18,177 bases of DNA from Pleurotus ostreatus/Saccharomyces cerevisiae fusant (taxonomy: Eukaryota; Opisthokonta). The DNA lies in NCBI GenBank assembly GCA_024196135.1, contig JAMQCK010000662.1, positions 1-18,177 on the forward strand, read 5' to 3'. The position numbers and the translations under genes are program-made. Positions within the stretch are counted from its first letter, which is position 1. Each line of letters starts with the position of its first letter. Positions 10,734-18,177 of the stretch are shown here, piece after piece. The notes beneath the pieces are model-generated. The model saw only the letters and a program-made list of their open reading frames with translations, did no database searches and had not been told where the DNA came from.

Positions 10734-11966
10734 ATGACTTCCGCCCCCATTCCCCTCGCCTCTCAAGTGGGCGGCCACGCAGGCGTGCAGACCACCGAAG
10801 ACGGATCGCTCCTGATCAAGCCCGCTCTCCCCGCGGAGCTCGCGTTCTATCAGGCGCTCTCGGACGATAGTCCCTTCGCCCCCTTGAGACGCTATCTCCC
10901 GAAGTTCTTGGGCACGCTGTCGCTCGCGGGGAAAGTTGAAGAGGGGGAGGATCTGGAGAAGATGGGCCCGCCACCAGCTGGGGCGGAGAAGCAGGTGAGT
11001 TGCATGTGGCGAGACAATGGACATGGATTTAGGCCCCGTCGCAGAACCTCGTCCTCGAGAACCTGTCCTTCCCCTTCAAGAAGCCGAACATCCTCGACAT
11101 TAAGCTCGGCACGATCCTATACGATGAGTCCGCCTCGCCGGAAAAGGTCGAGCGGATGATCAAGACCGCGAAGGAGACGACGTCGTTGGAGACGGGTGTG
11201 AGGTTGACTGGGTTCCAGGTGTGTGATGCGCTGCATTCGCATTCTATTCCCTTTGCAGGTCCTCGCGCGTCCTGCCCTTCCATGGCCCTCGCGCCTTCTC
11301 CCCTCTCGTAGATGAACCTCCTGACGCGCTCTTTACTCCCAGGTCTACGACAACCTCACCAACGCTCCTATCAACACCCCCAAGTCCTACGGCAAATCCA
11401 TCAAAGTCACCGACCTCCCCGACGGCATCGCGAAGTTCTTCCCCGTCGCGCATGCCTCTACCGGCGACCCGTCATCAACGAATACCCAGACTACTTCGGA
11501 TACCCAGCCCATACCCACCACCAGCCAACCCACAGCCACCACCGGCCTCCCCTCCTCCACCCTCCTCCCCATCCTCCGCGGCATCCGGCGCGATGTCGCC
11601 GCCATCCGCGAGCACCTCTCCAAGATCGAGATGCGCATGGTCGGCGGGAGCGTGCTCATCATATACGAGGCGGACTGGGAGCGGGCGGCGGAGGCTGCCG
11701 CGCGGATAGGGACGCCTGAAGAGGAAGAAGACGAGGAGATTGATTCGGATGAGGAGGAAGGGGAGGGGAAGGACGATGATAGCCCGAAGAATAAGCCCGG
11801 CCCCGCCTTCGTTGTCAAGCTCATTGACTTTGCGCACACGCGCCTCGCGCCGGGCGAGGGCCCGGACTCGGGCGTGTTGCTCGGCTTGGACACAACGCTC
11901 AAACTCCTGGACGGCAGGATAGCGCAGGTGGAGACTGCAAGTGATGTGGTCGAGGGGGTTTTGTGA
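10734..11966 (+). CDS. IPK2: inositol polyphosphate multikinase (Ipk2/Arg82 type)
   Basis: Three exons (10734-10994, 11045-11218, 11343-11966) give 352 aa; all junctions are phase 0. Ipk2/Arg82 kinases phosphorylate Ins(1,4,5)P3 to InsP4 and InsP5 in the nucleus and feed InsP6 and pyrophosphate synthesis; yeast Arg82 also works in transcription control. Visible motifs are the family signature PNILDIKLG (101-109, PxxxDxKxG), GSVLIIYE (about 247-254, the SLL-like motif) and KLIDFAHT (about 304-311, with the Mg-binding Asp of IDF). Between the last two is a strongly acidic insert (about 271-292, mostly E and D), like the acidic tract of yeast Arg82. A Thr/Ser/Pro-rich linker lies at about 184-215. 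The first intron has a second in-frame acceptor 12 nt upstream (after 11032), which would add four residues but leave only a 38-bp intron. The length fits the family and all key residues are present. Confidence 0.93.
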
Positions 11967-12433
11967 GGGAGCGAGATGTGATCCACTAACGAAATTGAAC
12001 GCCTTGTAGATCTAAGGAGGAAGCTTTGATTACTTTTAGGAAGGATATTGTACCATCATATTATGCAGATCGTATGAACGTCCTCACGTACGAGCCTCAG
12101 AGTAACAGAAACTTCTGCCTGTGGGTCCATGTAGGGGTCATGCTGATGTGCTTGCTCTTGTTTGCCATACCCATGCCAATAAATTGATTCCTTCCAGCCG
12201 ATCGCCGATCGCGCTTGCCCTTCACCTCCATCCTCCCTCTGCTCGTTCCTTTTCCCGCTTCACCCCCCCTCTCCCTTTTCTCCCTCTCTTCTCGCTAGAT
12301 GAATATACCGCTTTGCCCACTGCTCTGTCCATTCCTCTCGTAGCTGGTGAGCATCTCTTCCCCTCGCCATTGTCTTCCCAACGACCGTGATGATCAACAC
12401 ACAAACCATACTTTACCACATTCAGAACTCACT
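11967..12433. other. 3' flank of the IPK2 gene and CT-rich spacer
   Basis: No gene. The first part is the likely 3' UTR of the IPK2 gene. From about 12190 the plus strand becomes strongly C/T-rich, and this continues through 12700. Confidence 0.4.
12178..12183 (+). terminator. candidate AATAAA polyadenylation signal of IPK2
   Basis: The hexamer AATAAA lies 212 bp after the stop codon of the inositol polyphosphate kinase, on its coding strand. Fungal poly(A) signals are loose, so this is only a position to check. Confidence 0.3.
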
Positions 12434-12890
12434 ATGTTGAGCCAAATGATTTCAGCCTTGTCTGACATGTCGCTTTCTTCCTTCATCGCTCATTGCTACC
12501 GCTCCCGATCTAAAGCTAACCATCTTGCAGTACTTTATATTTTCTTACCTATTCCGCCGCCTGTTCCCTTTTTATCACCTGGTAAGCCTCCTTCTACGCT
12601 GTCTGCCGTTGCCTTTCTATTGCCCTTGTCCATCCTTCCATTCCCTCTATCATCCCATCCTTCTCCATCTTATCTCCCACATCCCTTACTCTGATGATAC
12701 TTCGATGGGCGGACTGAATTTCCGCCGCGCTCTGGGTTAGATCCCGGGTCTCCCAGTGTACAAAGTGGAGGCGAGCGCGGTGATGGAGGAAACGCATCGG
12801 CTAGCTGATCCTTTGCTCTTCTACCATCATTGATAACCGGCATCCGAGCTCCTGCTAACCACGTTCTTCAGATGTATCGGTGTAGTCCTA
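12434..12890 (+). other. CT-rich segment with splice-like signals, no convincing protein
   Basis: Several textbook splice signals occur on the plus strand: a GCTAACCATCTTGCAG branch/acceptor ending at 12538, a CACCTG|GTAAGC donor near 12581, and a CTGCTAACCACGTTCTTCAG branch/acceptor ending near 12871. Just upstream are a GCTG|GTGAGC donor near 12346 and an ACATTCAG acceptor near 12425. The intervening frames give short hydrophobic or low-complexity peptides with no domain. It could be a spliced non-coding transcript, a decayed gene, or chance in a pyrimidine-rich stretch. Confidence 0.3.
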
Positions 12891-13115
12891 AGTGTATATG
12901 GTACCGAAAGTCCCTAATATATCTCTGATGCTGTCATTACGAGCTTTCGAGTCCTCTGTACCTCTGTCTGCTGTCTGGCGACGCGCGTCGTATCGTCCGT
13001 CGTGCAGAAGTCAGGACGTCTCCTCAACGAAGTTCTGCCCTCTGTCCCTTTCGTCGGACCAATGCCTGGTTTTGCAGACTATCCATTTCCCACAACTGGA
13101 CGTATGAGTCCTTGC

Positions 13116-13299
13116 CTGTCCCCAGCGGTGCGCTCGATGAAAACGGCGCTCTCGAGCACACCATCATGTTTTATCCACTACGTCTCACTGCCGTTGGCAG
13201 GCGCCCTCTGTCCCCAGCGGTGCGCTCGATGAAAACGGCGCTCTCGAGCACACCATCATGTTTTATCCACTACGTCTCACTGCCGTTGGCAGGCGCCCT
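13116..13299. repeat. perfect 92-bp tandem duplication
   Basis: Two head-to-tail copies, 13116-13207 and 13208-13299, both starting CTGTCCCCAGCGG and ending GGCAGGCGCCCT, look identical base for base. The unit is not a multiple of three, so any frame crossing it shifts between copies. There are no terminal inverted repeats and no flanking gene. Confidence 0.93.
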
Positions 13300-13348
13300 G
13301 CTGTGTCTGAATCTGGCAGTGCTGTAGTAAGGAATACAAGCGGGAGGG

Positions 13349-13367
13349 CCCGTGTGTTCCACACGGG
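13349..13367. repeat. perfect short inverted repeat (hairpin)
   Basis: CCCGTGTG at 13349-13356, a 3-nt loop, and CACACGGG at 13360-13367 form a perfect 8-bp stem. It lies 50 bp after the 92-bp duplication and just before the first GCCTTACT repeat. Confidence 0.6.
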
Positions 13368-13375
13368 GCAATCGA

Positions 13376-14170
13376 GCCTTACTCGTAGCTACCTTAACAA
13401 ATAAGTCGCGATTCGGCGGATATGGGCTCCCTCAGCCTGACTGGCCAAATTATTTACTGCCTTCATGCTGCGTGGTCATCCCAAGGCGATGATAGCAAGT
13501 TACGGCTGACCGAGCCGCCATTCGACATACATGCATTCCTCCAGCCTTACTGGATGCCTTCGTTGCATAGCATCTCCGGGCAGCAGGAAGGGTTCAGGGC
13601 CTTACTTCAGGCCGACATACGGTATATCTAGCCTTACTTCATTGCGTGGATCACTTACATGCACGTGAGGGCTGGCGGCGCCATAGTAGCTATGTTCTAC
13701 CTGACGCGGATACATGGCGTACTTGACAGACGCCTTCGTCGCCCGTGCACGCCAGCTGCAGTAGCAGCTGAATGGAGGCCAACCACGCCTTCGTCCTTCC
13801 TTCGAGGCCTTAAAGCTCATGCCTTACTGAGTTTGAGCCTACGTCGCAAGGTAGCGGTTAATGGTGATCAGAAGCCTTACTCACAGGCATGGATAGTATA
13901 AACGACGTCGTCCTGGGTGGCACGGCGGCGTACAGACGTCACCAGGATACAAAGCCAGCATGGCCGTAAAAGTCGCACCCAGAGCTTGTACCGCGAGGAA
14001 GCGCTCCTCGGTCACTCTGAGCCTTACTCGTAGGCACAAAAAATAAGCGAGATGCTGTATTGGGCGGTACGGAGGCGTGCAGAGGTCGCCAGCAGGCCGG
14101 CATGACGGGCAGACACAACTTGTATGGGCGCCGCTTGTCGCCACGTGCTGGATTGATGGGGGCCGGCCCC
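13376..14170. repeat. diverged repeat family marked by GCCTTACT
   Basis: The octamer GCCTTACT starts at 13376, 13544, 13599, 13631, 13821, 13874 and 14021. Copies at 13376 and 14021 share 13 identical bases (GCCTTACTCGTAG), followed by related AAATAAG and GG.CGG blocks. Copies at 13874 and 14021 share a downstream block of about 29 bp (GGCACGGCGGCGTACAGACG against GGTACGGAGGCGTGCAGAGG, and on) with roughly 23 of 29 matches, giving a local unit near 147 bp. Unequal spacings suggest an old, partly deleted array or repeated insertions of one element. Confidence 0.6.
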
Positions 14171-14424
14171 AGCTGCCGCTCCTTTATATTGTAGATGTCG
14201 TCGCGGACGCAATCCTACATTCGACGATCCCTGAACGATGTATTTGCAGCGCCGGTATCGAAGCCCCCGGGGTAGGCACCAACACTAGCAGGGACGTTGA
14301 CTGCTCTGCACCACTGAATGTGCCACGGACCGCTCGACGACAGATTGACGTGGTGAAGCCCGAGGGATCAGGGTCGTCAGTATAACACGGAGCAAGAGAT
14401 CGGCACCTGAAATACTGCAGGCCT

Positions 14425-14477
14425 ACGGTGCGGTCCTGCAGAGTCACGGTGCGGTCCTGCAGAGTCACGGTGCGGTC
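14425..14477. repeat. 21-bp tandem repeat, about 2.5 copies
   Basis: Two complete copies (14425-14445 and 14446-14466) plus the first 11 bases of a third (14467-14477). Each unit consists of ACGGTGCGGTC followed by CTGCAGAGTC. They sit in a minus-strand open frame (14184-14744) that has no other sign of being coding. Confidence 0.85.
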
Positions 14478-16038
14478 CAGCCGAAGGCCCGAAGACCCTC
14501 TCCGAGAGATTGGCGTGCGGCGTCGCAACAGATTATCACCTTTGCCTTTCACGAAAATGAGAAGAACGTCAACCGGATAGCCGTCCGCGCCTTTCCCGGA
14601 CGCAGTAGCCTCCCCCGTCGTGAGCGATAATTTCCGCTTTTGTGCGCGTGAGTAACGCACTTGAGCAGCGCATTCACCGCGCTCGAGGAGGGCAATTAGT
14701 AGCGCACCGGATGTCGGGCAATTACCGCGCCAAAGAGCAGGCATACTGAAGACGGTGAGTACGTCAACGAGGAAGTTCTTTGTATTCTTGCGCGGCTGGC
14801 GCGGACGAAGACTTGACGTGGAGTAAAGCAGCTGGTCCGCCTGAGCCCGCGCTGTCGCGTGTCCGAGATGGCCGGGTCACGTGCAAAGTTCAACCGTGGG
14901 TAAGTGCCCCTAGGAACTCGCCTTGGTCGAGGTCTTCACGTCCTGACGGAGCCAGCTCCCAATGAAGCGCAAGGCCGAGCTAGTCTGAGTTTTGGTGTCA
15001 TGACGCAGCAGCACTTCATGAGGATCCATAGAACGAGAGTCCCGAAAACGCCTTCCACGTCCAGAGCGGGTATCAGGAAGTTGTCAACGCTGCTCATATT
15101 CGGTCTCTAGCAGGGACTGACTGCATCCAAATTGAGGACTTGATGCAGTTACGTTTCTTGAACAATGCATGCTATACTCGGAAATCCCGAGGCGAAGCAC
15201 AGCTTTCACTTAAACAGCAAGTCGGTAGCAGTGGTATTGAGTCGCCGACGAGACGCGCAACGCCTGGCAATTGACCATAGACGGTCGTAGAGAAGCCCTG
15301 ATGAGATTTTAGCGCTTTTGGGTGGTGTTGTACATTTCGACAAGCGAAGCGCGGGTTCCAGAGATGCGTTGCCCAAGTTTTGCTTCAGCGAGATCACCCT
15401 TGCCCGACTCGAAGCGCCGCAAGTGATGTGAGTTTTAGCACCAGAAGACCATGAGCACTGCTGTTGATCTCCGAGCAGCCAATCTCTTCGATACTGGTGG
15501 TTGAACTGTGCCAATGTGGGCGTCGTGACGACCGACGAGGAAGCGTAAAACTAGGACGAAACGGGAGAGGCGGGAAGCGCTGGTCAGCGCTTCGCAAGGC
15601 ATCTTCATGATATAGATTGAGTCAGTTTCACGTTGATCCAGTAGAATGTAGCCGGCCAGGGACATGTCTAATGCTAGATGACCGTTATGGTCAAGAGGCG
15701 CTAGCGTTACACCTGGTGACAGTGATCCGGCACGTTCGACTTGGTGTCGCGCTGGCTTAGGACCTTTATGGTGGATGACCGCCCGTCGGTATATATATTT
15801 TATATCATACATGAGGTGAATACTGGCAATTCGCATCGGGCGTCTTTCCAATCGCCAACCAGACTGATATTCCTTTCGTACGCCTTTGGCCCGTCAGGTC
15901 CCTATGTCGATATTCATAACTGGTTCGAACTTATGCAGTATCAATAATACAAGCATGGCACCAAGCACCTAAAAGGTGCAACTTCTTTCAATCAAAGGAA
16001 GGCGCGAGCGACACTCCACGAGAGCTAAATGTGGTTTA
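14478..16038. other. gene-poor stretch
   Basis: About 1.5 kb without a recognisable gene. Open frames on the minus strand (15206-15514, 15435-15851) have no domain, no splice partners and a mixed composition. There is an AT-rich stretch with alternating TA at about 15789-15805. A 6-bp perfect hairpin (GCACCT, AAA loop, AGGTGC; 15965-15979) lies about 60 bp past the 3' end of the kinase-like gene. Confidence 0.4.
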
Positions 16039-18177
16039 TCAGGACGCACTCAGGATGGTCCAGAAAGTCGCGTACCTCGCAACTGCAGTACGGGAGCTAA
16101 TGGTTCCTACAACGGTCGTGTCCCCGTCTTGGTCTTCCTCACGGTATATCCGCAGGCGTTCCCGCATGATAGCGCCGTAAGGATGGAAGCGCGCCACAGT
16201 CGACACGGTTGACGCCACAGTCGACACGGTTGACGGTGCTTCCGAGAGGACGGATGTCGCGCGGGGAGTGCCCCCTTTGGTTCGAGTGTCCGCAGTGTCA
16301 GTTTCCGTGCTCTCCAAACTCTCCAAAAGAGCTCTTCTAGCTCGCCGGTCCCGCCGCTCTTCGTCACGACTCCACTTCTCTTGCCATCGCTTGAATGCGG
16401 GGGACAGCAGGCGTGCGACCGAGAAAAAGTTGCTGACGTAGAATCGACTTGGGTGCGGAGCGACGGAGAGTACGGTATACTGATCTTCTGCGTCCTTTGG
16501 AGACGGGAACCTAGCTCATCTAAGTCAATCTGGCGAGCCTGGAGGCACAATGGGGGACTCACAAGTTCGGAACACCGCGACGGTCATCTGCGAACAGATT
16601 ATCGATTTGCTTCCAGTTGTACTCCTTCGAGAATTCGTCTGCGGTCATGATACCCGAGAGATTGTAGAATTTGACCTGGCCGTGATTGATTAGGAGGCCA
16701 TGCTCGTTGAAGCTGGAGTAGCATAGGCCCGTGCTATGCAGACGAGCGGCCGCGCTGTAAACGAGCTTGCGGTCGCAATATTCCGCCATACGACCGGTCC
16801 TATCAATCATCTCAGTTTTACGAGGGTACAATGGATCACGGGTACTGACATGGCCTCTGGGAGAACGAGATGAGTCATGACTTTAGCAGATGCAAAACAC
16901 GATGCGTACCGCTCACATAGCCAACAACCTTCCCGTCTGAGATGAGATGTCCGATAATTTCGTGCGCGAAGTCTAAGCCTCTGCACTTGAGCGCCCTATA
17001 TCCGCGCATACTGCGCTCTATATTACGCAGAGTATCGTCGGTCCATCCTCTGAAAACCTCTGAGCTCAATATGTCAGTACCCCTTCAGGTCGTCAGGGAG
17101 GTTACACACCTACTATTTGCCCTTTCCAAACGCCTTGCCGATGATATAGGTCGATCACTTTCGTAAGCACCTGCACGATAAGGGTCCAGCAGCTTTGACT
17201 AGAGAGCGATGGACGTACAATCTCGTCTTCATCGATGAGTGTAGTCCATGTGGGAGAAGCGACAGTGTACATTCTTCGCGGCTTCGAGAGCTGAATCAGC
17301 CGACGCGATTTTCTATCCAGATAGATCCATGGGCAGCTTCGCCACTTGATGATAGGTATTTCTGTTTGCTACAGATGATTCAGTTCAAGATCTGGGAAAG
17401 TCCATGACTAGAACAACTCACGATGATCTCGACGTCCTCAACCCTCTGTCTTTGTGCATCTAAAACATCTTGAAAGGTGGCCTCGCTGCTGATGCATCCA
17501 TAGTCGTCGGGATGGTGGTATTGCGCGTATGCAGGCAGGCCCTCGGCTTGAACGACGACAAAATGGCCGTACATCCTGAGGCCATAAAGCGTGAAGTTAC
17601 TTCCATATAAGCTGTCTAATGATTTGCAGCATAAGGGGAGGTATCGAAGCTACCGCGATCACTCACCGATAAGTACCGGTATGTGAGGGTCCACAGTAGC
17701 CATTGGATAAGATTAGAGACCTCTTTGTAGGCGCACAGATGACGGTTGATAGCAAGAAGCGACACGAGGCCATGGCGCCTATCGTGCAGCTGCAAGCGCT
17801 CAGTGAAAACGTGCATATTCAGTGAGGTCTGTATAGTCATGTGATTGATCACGTTATAAGTTCGTCTGCCACCGCGACATCTGCAAGGCTTTATCGAGGA
17901 CATACCTACTTATGGGATGACTTGAAGTCAATAACAGTGTTTGAGTGAAGATCCTCATCTATGTTGGAGAGAATTGACTCGCCGGCATCATCGGTGGGCG
18001 CAATCTCCGGACCTTTGGGGCGCCCTCCAAAGCGTTGCCCAAATCCAGCCAGCCCTACGCGCCTGCCATTTTAGGTCCGAAAAGAACACTGCACCTTGAG
18101 TCAGGATGCTGGCGCCGTCGGAGAGATGAACAAGCGATGTAACAAAGCCATCAAAAGCGACGCATTTGGGCAAAATC
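16039..18177 (-). CDS. kinase-like (pseudokinase) protein with nuclease-like N-terminal part, 5' partial
   Basis: A ten-exon model stays in frame: 18095-18177, 17910-18054, 17677-17865, 17422-17611, 17219-17368, 17110-17170, 16910-17059, 16850-16856, 16563-16799, 16039-16510. It gives about 560 aa and runs off the right edge, so the start is missing. The three 5' introns are least certain: two are only 40 and 44 bp, and one uses a weak gtactt donor. The C-terminal half follows a kinase layout: IVLTKVIDLY (candidate beta-3 Lys), ERSMRGYRALK (candidate alpha-C Glu), DGKVVGYV, AARLHSTGLCYSSFNEHGLL where H-x-D...N would be, then VKFYNLSGI where DFG would be. The catalytic and metal-binding Asp are therefore replaced. 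Upstream, TVIDFKSSHK and a following Gln-containing helix resemble a PD-(D/E)XK core. The last 155 residues are basic and low-complexity. This recalls fungal kinase-like families such as FunK1 or Crinkler-type fusions, but I cannot assign one. No function is claimed. Confidence 0.7.
16192..16233. repeat. in-frame 21-bp tandem duplication in the kinase-like gene
   Basis: Two identical 21-bp copies (16192-16212 and 16213-16233), each starting CGCCACAGTCGACACGG, encode a doubled Ser-Thr-Val-Ser-Thr-Val-Ala heptad in the low-complexity C-terminal tail of the minus-strand gene. The frame is preserved, which fits a protein-coding exon. Confidence 0.85.

Noticed and set aside
10490..10750. possible 5' exon of the SNF2-RING gene (frames with ATGs between 10560 and 10631 ending at a GTGAGT donor)
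   Set aside because: Two different frames could join to different acceptors and no conserved N-terminal motif decides between them, so the start was placed at the in-frame ATG at 10432.
12708..12756. tRNA-like 3' half (GGCGGA stem with a 7-nt loop centred on GAA, then GGGTTAGATCCCGGG)
   Set aside because: No matching acceptor 5' strand or D-arm lies upstream, the T-loop lacks the conserved C, and the T-stem pairs poorly. Resemblance to a tRNA or tRNA-derived SINE is too weak.
13116..13299. CRISPR array
   Set aside because: Only two adjacent identical 92-bp units without spacers, in a eukaryotic context; this is a tandem duplication.
14184..14744. 186-codon open frame on the minus strand
   Set aside because: No domain, no start context or splice partner, and it includes the 21-bp minisatellite. 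Such a length can arise by chance in GC-rich DNA.
15435..15851. 138-codon minus-strand open frame
   Set aside because: No recognisable motif, runs through AT-rich alternating TA sequence, and overlaps another unrelated frame; not supportable as a gene.
17616..17903. reading the frame straight through 17616 as the end of a separate small protein
   Set aside because: The stop at 17616-17618 falls inside the inferred intron 17612-17676, and the downstream exon continues a plausible single protein. However, this junction is the weakest of the model.

Overview
The window looks like nuclear DNA of a filamentous basidiomycete, probably an Agaricomycete. Genes are close together and cut by many introns of about 45-60 bp, with GT-AG ends and CTRAY-type branch points. 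The best protein matches are housekeeping eukaryotic families. The species cannot be told from the sequence. All gene models were spliced by eye, using reading-phase continuity and recognisable protein motifs.

Left and centre (about 600-11970) is gene-dense. In order it holds: a small DUF202 membrane protein (+, 603-1173); trimethylguanosine synthase TGS1 (+, 1389-2986, 4 exons); two tandem paralogous genes for small secreted Ser/Thr-rich proteins with a GPI-like tail (-, 3370-3972 and 4799-5315); a 20-exon SNF2 ATPase with an embedded RING finger of the Uls1/Rrp/Rad16 type (-, 6128-10432); and, divergent from it across about 300 bp, an inositol polyphosphate multikinase of the Ipk2/Arg82 type (+, 10734-11966). 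The TGS1, SNF2-RING and Ipk2 genes all act in or around the nucleus (RNA cap hypermethylation, chromatin/SUMO-linked remodelling, inositol phosphate signalling). Nothing shows that they form a pathway; they appear to be ordinary neighbours.

From about 11970 to 16040 there is no gene I can support. This 4-kb stretch holds a CT-rich segment with splice-like signals, a perfect 92-bp tandem duplication, a diverged repeat family marked by GCCTTACT (seven copies in about 650 bp), a 21-bp tandem repeat and a small perfect hairpin.

The right end (16039-18177, -) carries a ten-exon gene whose 5' end lies outside the window. Its C-terminal half has the layout of a protein kinase, but the catalytic HxD and DFG aspartates are missing. 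Its N-terminal part has a D-x-K signature resembling PD-(D/E)XK nucleases. One of its exons appears to be only 7 nt long. This putative nuclease-like/pseudokinase fusion, next to a repeat-rich block, is the least conventional object in the window.
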